A stretch of DNA of 50,234 nucleotides from Actinomycetes bacterium. Lineage in GTDB: Bacteria > Actinomycetota > Actinomycetes > Actinomycetales > Microbacteriaceae. Positions within the stretch are counted from its first letter, which is position 1, and each line of letters starts with the position of its first letter. Location of the stretch: NCBI GenBank assembly GCA_023428065.1, contig JAEYZI010000032.1:1-50234 (forward strand), in the 5' to 3' direction. The notes under the pieces were generated by a model. It saw only the letters and a list, made by a program, of their open reading frames with translations. It ran no database searches and was not told the DNA's origin. The position numbers and the translations under genes were made by a program. Shown here piece by piece: positions 39,803 through 49,907 of the stretch.

Positions 39803-41080
39803 GTGACCTCGCCTCGCCCGATCGCGCGTCCCGGCGCGCTCGCCTGGACGCGCCCCGCGCCCACGCGCCGCGATCGCCTCGTCGACCTCGCGAGCGCCAT
39901 CGTGCTCTACGTCGCCGCGATCCTCAGCCAGCAGCTCTACCGCATCGCAGGTGTCTACGACGAGCCCGCGGATGCCGCGCTCACCTTCGCGCTGCTCGCC
40001 CTCGCCGCCCTCCCCCTCGCCCTGCGCCGCAGCCATCCCGTCGTCGCGGGCGCGCTCGTCTCGGTCGGCTTCATCGCGGCCGGGAGCCTCCAGGTGCCCG
40101 AACTGCTGATCGTCAACATCACGCTCTTCATGGCGATCTACTCGATCGGCGCGTGGGTGTCGCGGCGCACGGTGGCGCTCCTGGCGCGCAGCGTGATCGT
40201 CGTCGTCATGGCGGTGTGGCTCGTGGTGGCGCTCTTCCAGTCGGCGACCGATCTCGAGCGGATCAAGGGCCTCTCGAGCGCGGGGGCCCTCTCGCCGCTC
40301 GTCGCCTTCATGCTCATCCAGGTGCTCATCAACCTGCTCTACTTCGCGGGCGCCTGGTGGTTCGGCGATCGCGCGTTCGCCTCGGCCCACGCGCGCTGGC
40401 TGCTCGAGGAGCGCACCCGCGAGCTCGAAGTCGAACGGGAGCGCACGGCTGCGCAGGCGGTCGCCCTCGACCGGGTGCGCATCGCGCGCGAGCTGCACGA
40501 CGCCGTCGCCCACCACGTGAGCGTCATCGGCATCCAGGCCGGAGCCGCGCGCACCGTGCTGACGACGGATCCGGGCGCGGCGGCCGACGCACTCCGGACG
40601 ATCGAGGAGACGAGCCGGGAGACCATCCGCGAGCTCCACGACATGCTCACGACCCTGCGCGACGACGACGACCCGGCCGACACGGCGCGCGGGCTGGAGC
40701 GCGTACCCGAGCTCGTGGCGGCGTCGGTGGAGGCCGGGGTGCCGACGAGCTACCAGGTGATCGGCGAGCCCCTGCCCGTCCCGTCGGTCGCGAGCGTCAA
40801 CCTGTACCGCATCGCGCAGGAGGCGCTCACGAACGTGCGCAAGCACGGCGGCCCCGAGGCGACGGCCGACGTGCGCGTGCGCTACGGGACCGACCGCGTC
40901 GAGCTCGAGGTGAGCAACACCGGTGGGCGGGCGGTCGCGCGCGTGCCGGGCGGCCTCGGCCAGCTCGGGATGCGCGAACGCGTGGCCGTGTCGGGCGGCA
41001 CGCTCGAGGTGGGGCCGCGCTCGCGCGGCGGCTACCTCGTGCGCGCCCGCATCCCCCTCGCGGCGGAGGACGCCGGATGA
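39803..41080 (+). CDS. NarL-type sensor histidine kinase
   Basis: 425 aa. Five or six membrane segments span residues about 30-190, followed by a coiled coil (LLEERTRELEVERERT). The HisKA_3 dimerisation helix carries the phospho-His in IARELHDAVAHHVSVIG; the ATPase domain has NLYRIAQEALTNVRKH and a GGLGQLGMRERV G box. GTG 39803 is preferred: the longer frame from 39758 runs inside the MarR gene. ATGA overlap (41077-41080) couples it to the response regulator. Confidence 0.9.
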   Translation: MTSPRPIARPGALAWTRPAPTRRDRLVDLASAIVLYVAAILSQQLYRIAGVYDEPADAALTFALLALAALPLALRRSHPVVAGALVSVGFIAAGSLQVPELLIVNITLFMAIYSIGAWVSRRTVALLARSVIVVVMAVWLVVALFQSATDLERIKGLSSAGALSPLVAFMLIQVLINLLYFAGAWWFGDRAFASAHARWLLEERTRELEVERERTAAQAVALDRVRIARELHDAVAHHVSVIGIQAGAARTVLTTDPGAAADALRTIEETSRETIRELHDMLTTLRDDDDPADTARGLERVPELVAASVEAGVPTSYQVIGEPLPVPSVASVNLYRIAQEALTNVRKHGGPEATADVRVRYGTDRVELEVSNTGGRAVARVPGGLGQLGMRERVAVSGGTLEVGPRSRGGYLVRARIPLAAEDAG

Positions 41081-41724
41081 CGCGCGTGCTGCTCGTCGAC
41101 GACCAGACCCTCGTGCGCACGGGCTTCCGCGTCATCCTCGACGCCCAGCCGGACCTCGAGGTCGTGGGCGAGGCGGGCGACGGTCTCGAGGCGATCACCG
41201 CATCCGTCGAGCTCGCGCCCGACGTCGTCTGCATGGACGTGCAGATGCCGGGCGTCGACGGTCTCGAGGCGACGCGGCGGATCACGGCCGAGCCGGACGC
41301 GCCCGCCGTGCTCGTGCTCACGACCTTCGACCGCGACGAGTACCTCTTCCAGGCGCTCGAGGCGGGCGCCTCGGGGTTCCTGCTCAAGACCGCGAGCCCC
41401 GAGCAGCTCGTCGAGGCGGTGCGCGTGCTCGCGGCCGGCGAGGCGCTGCTGTCGCCCGCCGTCACGCGGCGCGTGATCGAGCGTTTCGGGGCCGCGAGCG
41501 GGCGCGTTCCGGCGGGCGCCGAGCTGCCCGAGCTCACCGAGCGCGAGGCCGAGGTCTTCCGGCTGCTCGCCGACGGCCTGTCGAACGCCGAGATCGCCGC
41601 GCGCCTCTACGTCGGCGACGCGACCGTCAAGACGCACGTCTCGAGCATCCTGCTGAAGCTCGGTGTGCGCGACCGCGTGCAGGCCGTCGTGCACGCCTAC
41701 CGCTCGGGCTTCGTGCGCGCCTGA
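41077..41724 (+). CDS. NarL/FixJ-type response regulator
   Basis: 215 aa. The receiver domain has the acidic pair in VLLVDDQ, phospho-Asp in VCMDVQMPG, and K in FLLKTASPE. The C-terminal LuxR-type helix-turn-helix is LTEREAEVFRLLADGLSNAEIAARL, followed by VKTHVSSILLKL. It is the partner of the adjacent kinase. The following ABC exporter genes lie about 90 bp downstream with their own TAGCGT element and may be its targets. Confidence 0.95.
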   Translation: MTRVLLVDDQTLVRTGFRVILDAQPDLEVVGEAGDGLEAITASVELAPDVVCMDVQMPGVDGLEATRRITAEPDAPAVLVLTTFDRDEYLFQALEAGASGFLLKTASPEQLVEAVRVLAAGEALLSPAVTRRVIERFGAASGRVPAGAELPELTEREAEVFRLLADGLSNAEIAARLYVGDATVKTHVSSILLKLGVRDRVQAVVHAYRSGFVRA

Positions 41725-41737
41725 CGCGCGCCATCCG

Positions 41738-41761
41738 CCCCGCGGCGTCCGCCGTGCGGGG
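41738..41761 (+). terminator. GC-rich hairpin after the response regulator
   Basis: Six-bp CCCCGC/GCGGGG stem (41738-41743 with 41756-41761) extended by three more pairs across a 2-nt bulge. There is no U tract, so this is only a weak terminator candidate. Confidence 0.35.
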
Positions 41762-41814
41762 GAGGCGCGGGCGCGAGGGGCCGACGTAGCGTGAGACCGA
41801 CCCGAGGAGGTTCC

Positions 41815-42699
41815 GTGCTCGAGATCCGAGACGTCAGCAAGAGCTACGGCACGCGACGCGTGCTCGACGACGTGAGCTTCGACGTCGCCCCCGGCCGGAT
41901 GACCGGCTTCGTGGGCGGCAACGGAGCCGGCAAGACGACGACCATGCGCATCGTGCTGGGCGTGCTCGAGCCGGATGCCGGCACCGTCACGCTCGACGGC
42001 GCACCGCTCGGGCCCATCGGCCGCCGTCGCTTCGGGTACATGCCCGAGGAGCGCGGCCTCTACCCCAAGATGAAGCTCGCCGAGCAGCTCGTCTACCTCG
42101 CCCGCCTGCACGGCCTCAACTCCGCGGATGCTGCCCGCAGCACCGAGGAGCTGCTCGCGCGTCTGTCGCTCAGCGAGCGCGCGAACGATCCCGTCGAGAA
42201 GCTCTCGCTCGGCAACCAGCAGCGCGCCCAGATCGCCGCCGCCCTCGTGCACGAGCCCGAGGTGCTCATGCTCGACGAGCCGTTCAGCGGCCTCGACCCA
42301 ATGGCCGTCGAGGTCGTCGCCGAGGTGCTCGCCGAGCGCGCGCACCGCGGCATCCCCGTGCTGTTCTCGAGCCACCAGCTCGACATCGTCGAGCGACTGT
42401 GCGACGACCTCGTCATCATCGCCGACGGCACGATCCGCGCGGCCGGCTCGCGCGACGCCCTGCGCGCGCAGCACGCGACGCTCCGCTACCAGCTGCAGAC
42501 GGATGCCGACGCGGCCTGGGTGCGCGACGAGCCCGGCATCTCCGTCATCGAGGCCGACGGTGGCTTCGCGCTCTTCGACGCCGAGACCCCTGAGGCGGCC
42601 CAGCGCGTTCTCGCGGCCGCCGTCGCCCGGGGCGCGGTGTCCGACTTCGCGCGCCAGCATCCGACCCTCTCCCAGATCTTCAAGGAGGTCGTGCGATGA
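41815..42699 (+). CDS. ABC exporter ATP-binding protein, NatA-like
   Basis: 294 aa. Walker A GGNGAGKTTT, signature LSLGNQQR (variant of LSGGQ typical of NatA-like exporters), Walker B VLMLDEPFSGLD, and H switch SSHQLD; the last 70 residues resemble the DUF4162 tail. The start GTG 41815 is fixed by a GAGGAGG Shine-Dalgarno at 41804-41810; a TAGCGT element lies near 41786. It overlaps the permease gene by 4 bp. Likely exports sodium, an antibiotic or a lipid-like compound; the substrate is unknown. Confidence 0.92.
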   Translation: MLEIRDVSKSYGTRRVLDDVSFDVAPGRMTGFVGGNGAGKTTTMRIVLGVLEPDAGTVTLDGAPLGPIGRRRFGYMPEERGLYPKMKLAEQLVYLARLHGLNSADAARSTEELLARLSLSERANDPVEKLSLGNQQRAQIAAALVHEPEVLMLDEPFSGLDPMAVEVVAEVLAERAHRGIPVLFSSHQLDIVERLCDDLVIIADGTIRAAGSRDALRAQHATLRYQLQTDADAAWVRDEPGISVIEADGGFALFDAETPEAAQRVLAAAVARGAVSDFARQHPTLSQIFKEVVR

Positions 42700-43790
42700 C
42701 CACCGCACCCGCCGTCGCCCGCCCCTACTCGCCCGCGCGCAGCGTGTGGCTCGTCGCCCAGCGCGAGATCCTCGTGCGCCTGCGCTCGGTCGCCTTCCTC
42801 GTGTCGACGGGCCTGCTGCTCGTGCTGCTGCTCGGCTCGGTCGTCGTGAGCGCCCTCGTCTCGGCGAACGCCCCCGACCCGAAGGTCGCGGTCGTCGCGG
42901 GCGTGGAGCTCCCCGCGGATGTCGGGCTCGACGTGCACGAGGTCACGACGCGCGGCGAGGCGGAGTCCCTCCTGCGCGGCGGCGACGTCGCGGCGGCGAT
43001 CGTCCCCTCCGACGCTGCGCTCGGCTTCACGGTGCTCGGCGACGACGACGTGCCGACGAGCGTCATCCAGAAGCTCAGCGTCATGCCGGACGTCGAGCTC
43101 CTCGACCCGAGCGGCGCCGCGGGCGTCATCGGCTACATCGTGGCGATCGGCTTCGGGCTCGTGTTCTTCCTCTCGGCCATGACCTTCGGGTCGACGATCG
43201 CGCAGTCGGTCGTCGAGGAGAAGCAGACGCGCATCGTCGAGATCCTGCTCGCGACGATCCCCACGCGGGTCCTGCTCGCGGGCAAGATCCTCGGCACGAC
43301 GATCCTCGCCCTCGGCCAGGTGGCGCTGCTGCTCGCGATCGCGATCGTGTCGCTCAGCGTCACGGGCCAGAGCGAGCTGCTGCTCGGGCTCGGCATGCCG
43401 TTCGTGTGGTTCGCGATCTTCTTCGTCTTCGGGTTCATCCTGCTCGCCTCGCTCTTCGCGGCGACGGGCGCGATGGTCTCGCGGCAGGAGGACATCGGCT
43501 CGACGACGACGCCCGTGACGATGCTCGTGATGCTGCCGTACTTCGCGACGGTGTTCTTCAACGACAACCCGGTGGTCGTCACGGTCATGTCGTACGTGCC
43601 GTTCTCGGCCCCCATCGGGATGCCGTTGCGCCTCTTCCTGGGCGACGCCCAGTGGTGGGAGCCGCTCCTCTCGCTCGCGATCCTCGTGGCCACGTGCGTG
43701 GGCGTCATCGCGTTCGGCGCCCGCATCTACGAGAACTCGCTCCTGCGCCTCGGCCAGCGCGTCAAACTCGCCGAAGCCCTCCGCGGCTAA
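42696..43790 (+). CDS. ABC-2 type exporter permease, NatB-like
   Basis: 364 aa. An N-terminal helix (SVAFLVSTGLLLVLLLGSVVV, near residue 27) is followed by an extracellular domain of about 120 residues, then at least five C-terminal helices. The hallmark segment after the domain is ILLATIPTRVLLAGKILG, as in ABC2_membrane_3/NatB proteins. ATGA overlap with the ATPase gene. Copy 2 of the hairpin repeat begins 4 bp after its stop codon. Confidence 0.9.
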   Translation: MTTAPAVARPYSPARSVWLVAQREILVRLRSVAFLVSTGLLLVLLLGSVVVSALVSANAPDPKVAVVAGVELPADVGLDVHEVTTRGEAESLLRGGDVAAAIVPSDAALGFTVLGDDDVPTSVIQKLSVMPDVELLDPSGAAGVIGYIVAIGFGLVFFLSAMTFGSTIAQSVVEEKQTRIVEILLATIPTRVLLAGKILGTTILALGQVALLLAIAIVSLSVTGQSELLLGLGMPFVWFAIFFVFGFILLASLFAATGAMVSRQEDIGSTTTPVTMLVMLPYFATVFFNDNPVVVTVMSYVPFSAPIGMPLRLFLGDAQWWEPLLSLAILVATCVGVIAFGARIYENSLLRLGQRVKLAEALRG

Positions 43791-43793
43791 GTG

Positions 43794-43845
43794 CCCGTTC
43801 CGCGTGTTTGTTCCCGAAGGAACGGGCACAAACACGCGGAACGGG
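43794..43845. repeat. Dispersed long hairpin repeat, copy 2
   Basis: A perfect 18-bp stem (43794-43811 with 43828-43845) around the same 16-nt centre as copy 1. Two stem positions differ from copy 1 and both are matched by the complementary change in the other arm, so pairing is kept. It lies between the exporter permease gene and the aldolase gene, and may terminate the exporter message. Confidence 0.85.
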
Positions 43846-43857
43846 AACAATGGGGGG

Positions 43858-44919
43858 GTGATTGCGCACGACACGTCCTTCCGCGGCTTCGCGAGCGACA
43901 ACTACGCCGGCATCCACCCCGAGGTGCTCGACGCCATCGCGGCGGCCAACGGCGGACACCAGATCGCCTACGGGGAGGACGTCTACACCGCGCGGCTCGC
44001 CGAGGTGGTGCGCACCGAGTTCGGCGAGCGCGCCGAGGTGTTCCCCGTCTTCAACGGAACCGGCGCCAACGTCGTCTCCCTCACGGCCGTCGTGCCGCGC
44101 TGGGGCGCGGTCGTCGCGACGACGACGGCCCACATCCACACCGACGAGGGCGGCGCTCCCGAGAAGGTCGCCGGGCTCAAGCTCTTCGTCGTGCCGACGC
44201 CCGACGGCAAGCTCACCCCCGAACTGCTCGCGACCGAGGCGTGGGGCATGGACGACGAGCACCGGGCCCAACCCGCCGCGGTCTCGATCACCCAGACCAC
44301 CGAGCTCGGCACGCTGTACACGCCCGACGAGGTGCGGGCGATCGCCGACGCGGCCCACGCGGCGGGCCTCGCCGTGCACATGGACGGCGCGCGCATCTGG
44401 AACGCGGCGGCGGCCCTCGGCGTGCCCTTCCGCGAGTTCACGACGGATGCGGGGGTCGACATCCTGAGCTTCGGCGGCACCAAGATCGGAGCGCTCGGCG
44501 TCGAGGCGATCGTCGTGCTCGACCCCGACCGCGTCGCCGACATCGTGCGCCTGCGCAAGACCTCGATGCAGCTCGCGAGCAAGATGCGCTTCGTGAGCGC
44601 CCAACTGCTCGCGCTCTTCGACGGGGTGGGCCTGCGTGCGGCCCACCACGCGAACGACATGGCCGCGCGCCTGCGCTCCGCGCTCGAGGCCGGCGTGGCC
44701 GACGGGTCGATCGCAGGGCTCTCCTTCAGCCAGCCGACCCAGGCGAACGCCGTGTTCGCGGTGCTGCCGAACGAGGCGGCCGACCGCATCCGCACCCGGT
44801 TCCGCTTCTACGACTGGGACCGCGCCGCCGGGCAGGTGCGCTGGATGACGGCGTTCGACACGACGGAGGCCGACATCGACGCCTTCGTCGCCGCCATCCG
44901 CGAAGAGCTCGCCCGCTGA
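43858..44919 (+). CDS. Low-specificity L-threonine aldolase
   Basis: 353-aa PLP enzyme cleaving L-threonine/allo-threonine to glycine and acetaldehyde. Landmarks are FASDNYAGIHPEV at the N terminus, FNGTGANVVSL, AHMDGARIWNAA-like strand (HMDGARIWNA) and the PLP lysine in SFGGTKIGALG. GTG 43858 is chosen; the longer frame from 43804 would start inside the hairpin repeat. The seven G immediately before it can serve as a poor ribosome site. Confidence 0.92.
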   Translation: MIAHDTSFRGFASDNYAGIHPEVLDAIAAANGGHQIAYGEDVYTARLAEVVRTEFGERAEVFPVFNGTGANVVSLTAVVPRWGAVVATTTAHIHTDEGGAPEKVAGLKLFVVPTPDGKLTPELLATEAWGMDDEHRAQPAAVSITQTTELGTLYTPDEVRAIADAAHAAGLAVHMDGARIWNAAAALGVPFREFTTDAGVDILSFGGTKIGALGVEAIVVLDPDRVADIVRLRKTSMQLASKMRFVSAQLLALFDGVGLRAAHHANDMAARLRSALEAGVADGSIAGLSFSQPTQANAVFAVLPNEAADRIRTRFRFYDWDRAAGQVRWMTAFDTTEADIDAFVAAIREELAR

Positions 44920-44927
44920 CGTCGGCG

Positions 44928-44933
44928 TAGGCT
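44928..44933 (+). promoter_or_regulatory. -10 element, leaderless start
   Basis: TAGGCT, 6 nt before GTG 44940. Confidence 0.55.
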
Positions 44934-44939
44934 GGGCCG

Positions 44940-46646
44940 GTGACGAGGTCGCCCGCCGAGAAGCCCTGGCTCGACTCCTACGCCCCCGGCGTACCCACGG
45001 AGCTCGACATCCCGCCGGGCTCGCTGTCGAACCTCATCGCGGAGTCGGTGGCGACCTACCCGAAGAACGTGGCGCTCGAATTCTTCGGGCGCGAGACCAC
45101 CTACGCGGAGCTCGGCGCGCAGATCCGCCGGGCCGCGGAGGGACTGCGCCGCCTCGGTGTGAAGGCCGGAGACCGGGTCGCGATCGTCCTGCCGAACTGC
45201 CCGCAGCACGTCGTCGCCTTCTACGCGGTGCTGCGCCTCGGCGCCATCGTCGTCGAGCACAACCCGCTCTACACCCCCCGCGAGCTGCGCCACCAGTTCG
45301 AGGACCACCGCGCGCGCATCGCGATCGCGTGGGACAAGACGGTGCCCACCCTGCAGGACTTCCCGAGCGATCTCGCCCTCGACGCGATCGTCTCCGTCGA
45401 CATGACGCGGGCCTTCCCGCTCAGGATGCGCACGCTGCTCAAGCTCCCGATCGAGAAGGCGCGCGCGAGCCGCGCCGAGCTCACGACCGAGGTGCACGGC
45501 ACGACGACGTGGGAGCAGCTGCTCGCCGGCCCCGAGATCCCCGACACCGTCCCGCGTCCGGGGGCGGAGGATGTCGCGCTCATCCAGTACACGAGCGGCA
45601 CCACGGGGCTGCCCAAGGGCGCGACCCTGAGCCACCGCAACCTCATGGCGAACGCGGCGCAGGCACGTGCCTGGGTGCCGTCGATCCAGCGGGGAACGGC
45701 GTCGGTGCACGCCGTGCTGCCCCTCTTCCACGCCTACGGCCTCACCCTCAGCCTCACCTTCGCGATGAGCATGGGCGCCCGCCTCGTGCTCTTCCCGAAG
45801 CCCGACCCCGACCTTGTCATCCCGGTGTTCAAGAAGCGTCCGCCGACCTTCCTGCCGGCCGTGCCCCCGCTCTACGACCGGCTGCGCAAGGCCGCCGAGG
45901 AGAAGGGCGTCTCGCTCCGCGGCATCGAGATCGCGATCTCCGGCGCCATGCCCCTGTCGAAGGCGGTCGTCGAGCCGTGGGAGGAGCTCACGGGCGGGTA
46001 CCTCGTCGAGGGCTACGGCCTCTCGGAGTGCTCGCCCGTGCTCATGGCGAACCCCGTCGCGCCGAATCGTCGCGCCGGCACCGTCGGCCTCCCGCTTCCC
46101 GGAACCGAGGTGCGCGTCGTCGACCCCGACGACCCGACCGTCGACGTCGAGCCCGGCACACCGGGCGAGCTGCTCGTCAAGGGTCCGCAGGTCTTCTCGG
46201 GCTACTGGAACAAGCCGGAGGCGACCGCCGAGGTCTTCAGCGAGGGCTGGTTCCGTACGGGCGACATCGTGAGCGTCGACGACGACGGCTTCGTCACGAT
46301 CACCGACCGCATCAAGGAGCTCGTCATCACGGGCGGCTTCAACGTGTCGCCGTCCGAGGTCGAGGACATGCTGCGCAACTACGACGGCGTCGCGGATGTC
46401 GCGATCGTCGGCATCCCGAACGCGCGCGACGGAGAGCACGTCGTCGCGGCGATCGTGCCGAAGCCCGGCGCGAACATCGACGCGGATGCGTTGCGCGCGT
46501 GGGCGAAGCAGCAGCTCGCGAGCTACAAGGTGCCGCGTCGCGTGCACCTCGTCGACGAGCTCCCGAAGTCGATGATCGGCAAGGTGCTGCGCCGCAAGGT
46601 GCGCGACCAGCTGATCGAGTCAGGCGCAGAGAAGGGCACCACCTAA
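44940..46646 (+). CDS. Long-chain-fatty-acid-CoA ligase-like AMP-forming enzyme
   Basis: 568 aa, the usual FadD length. AMP-binding P loop YTSGTTGLPKGAT, core motif VEGYGLSECSP, hinge EGWFRTGD and IKELVITGGFNVSP, and the C-terminal catalytic lysine in KSMIGKVLRR. It activates fatty or aromatic acids as CoA thioesters. GTG 44940 is supported by the -10 element. Its TAA is directly abutted by the GTG of the LLM oxidoreductase gene, so the two are co-transcribed. Confidence 0.92.
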   Translation: MTRSPAEKPWLDSYAPGVPTELDIPPGSLSNLIAESVATYPKNVALEFFGRETTYAELGAQIRRAAEGLRRLGVKAGDRVAIVLPNCPQHVVAFYAVLRLGAIVVEHNPLYTPRELRHQFEDHRARIAIAWDKTVPTLQDFPSDLALDAIVSVDMTRAFPLRMRTLLKLPIEKARASRAELTTEVHGTTTWEQLLAGPEIPDTVPRPGAEDVALIQYTSGTTGLPKGATLSHRNLMANAAQARAWVPSIQRGTASVHAVLPLFHAYGLTLSLTFAMSMGARLVLFPKPDPDLVIPVFKKRPPTFLPAVPPLYDRLRKAAEEKGVSLRGIEIAISGAMPLSKAVVEPWEELTGGYLVEGYGLSECSPVLMANPVAPNRRAGTVGLPLPGTEVRVVDPDDPTVDVEPGTPGELLVKGPQVFSGYWNKPEATAEVFSEGWFRTGDIVSVDDDGFVTITDRIKELVITGGFNVSPSEVEDMLRNYDGVADVAIVGIPNARDGEHVVAAIVPKPGANIDADALRAWAKQQLASYKVPRRVHLVDELPKSMIGKVLRRKVRDQLIESGAEKGTT

Positions 46647-47645
46647 GTGAAGTTCGGCATCTTCATCCCCCAGGGCTGGCGTTTCGACCTCGTGGGGATC
46701 GATCCCGCACGCCACTGGGGCGTCATGCACGATCTGGCGCAGGCCGCCGAGGCCGGCCCGTGGGAGTCGCTCTGGGTCTACGACCACTTCCACACGACGC
46801 CGGTCCCGAGCGAGGAGGCGACGCACGAGGCGTGGACGCTCATGGCGGCGCTCGCGGCGTCGACCTCGCGCATCCGGCTCGGCCAGATGTGCACGTGCGT
46901 GGCGTACCGCAACCCCGCGTACCTCGCGAAGGTGGCGGCGACGGTCGACCTCATCTCGGGCGGGCGCCTGGAGATGGGGATCGGGGCCGGCTGGTACGAG
47001 CACGAGTTCCGCGCCTACGGCTACGGCTTCCCGGATGCGCCGGCGCGGCTGCGCGCCCTGCGGGAGGGCGTCGAGATCATGCACCAGGCCTGGACCACCG
47101 GGAAGGCGAGCCTCGACGGCGAGTTCTGGCAGGTCGACGGCGCGATCGTCGAGCCGCGCCCGCTTCAGGAGGGCGGCATCCCGTTCTGGGTCGCGGGCGG
47201 CGGCGAGAAGGTCACGCTCAAGATCGCGGCGCAGTACGCCCGCTACACGAACTTCAACGGCGGGGCGGATGAGTTCGCGCGCAAGAGCAAGATCCTGCGC
47301 GGGCACTGCGAGGCGGTCGGCACCGACTTCGACGCCATCACACGCTCGAGCAACTTCAACACGATCATCGGCGAGACGAGCGCCGAGGTGAACCGCAAGG
47401 TCGACGCGTACGAGGCGCGCCTCGCCGACTACATCGGCGACCAGAAGGCGGCCGAGGTCGCGTCGCAGTATCGCGGCGTCGCCTCGAAGGAGGGCCTTGC
47501 GGGCACGCCCGAGGAGATCGTCGAGGTGCTGCGCGAGCGCCAGGAGCTCGGGCTCGGCTACAGCATCCACTACTTCCCCGACTCGGCGTACGACCGCTCG
47601 GGCGTCGAGCTCTTCGAGAAGAAGGTCATCCCCGCGCTCGGCTGA
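46647..47645 (+). CDS. LLM-class flavin-dependent oxidoreductase (F420-dependent subfamily)
   Basis: 332 aa luciferase-like TIM barrel. Landmarks are FGIFIPQGW, WVYDHFHTTPV, VDLISGGRLEMGIGAGWYEHEF and IPFWVAGGGEKVTLK, as in the F420-type LLM branch common in actinobacteria. The cofactor (F420 or FMN) and substrate are not decidable here. GTG 46647 follows the ligase stop with no gap. An acyl-CoA ligase plus LLM enzyme suggests a small catabolic or modification unit. Confidence 0.9.
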   Translation: MKFGIFIPQGWRFDLVGIDPARHWGVMHDLAQAAEAGPWESLWVYDHFHTTPVPSEEATHEAWTLMAALAASTSRIRLGQMCTCVAYRNPAYLAKVAATVDLISGGRLEMGIGAGWYEHEFRAYGYGFPDAPARLRALREGVEIMHQAWTTGKASLDGEFWQVDGAIVEPRPLQEGGIPFWVAGGGEKVTLKIAAQYARYTNFNGGADEFARKSKILRGHCEAVGTDFDAITRSSNFNTIIGETSAEVNRKVDAYEARLADYIGDQKAAEVASQYRGVASKEGLAGTPEEIVEVLRERQELGLGYSIHYFPDSAYDRSGVELFEKKVIPALG

Positions 47646-47721
47646 CCGGCCGCTCGCCGACGAGGACTCCGCTTCGTGACACCGCGTTGCGCGCGGATTC
47701 GGGGTCGGATGCGGCCGCGGC

Positions 47722-47727
47722 TAGCGT
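47722..47727 (+). promoter_or_regulatory. -10 element, leaderless start
   Basis: TAGCGT, 7 nt before GTG 47735; it favours this start over the in-frame GTG at 47687. Confidence 0.5.
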
Positions 47728-47734
47728 CGAGCGC

Positions 47735-49705
<1,971 letters not shown>

Positions 49706-49739
49706 CGCCGGAGGGGGCGCTTGGCGATTTCCGACAAGC

Positions 49740-49800
49740 GACAGATCTGTCTCGTGCGTCTGCGTGCACGTGCTCGACATCTCGATGTCGAGATATCTCG
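49740..49800. promoter_or_regulatory. Cluster of palindromic operator candidates
   Basis: Between acs and the next gene lie GACAGATCTGTC (49740-49751, perfect), CTCGACAT-CTCG-ATGTCGAG (49773-49792), ATCTCGA-TG-TCGAGAT (49779-49794) and CGAGATATCTCG (49789-49800, perfect), the last three overlapping. They look like sites for a dimeric regulator such as TetR or PadR type controlling the membrane protein gene downstream. The regulator gene is not in the window. Confidence 0.6.
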
Positions 49801-49907
49801 GCGCCCTGATACGTTCGCCCGACTCCGGCCAGCGGCGGCCGATGGCGGCCGAACACCCGCGGGCGGAGCAACCCCTCACCTCGAGAACCGCGAAGAAGGA
49901 GTGCTCA

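Noticed and set aside
43804..43857. Longer start for the threonine aldolase gene
   Set aside because: It would begin inside the palindromic repeat, and its translation merely reflects the repeat; family homology begins after GTG 43858.
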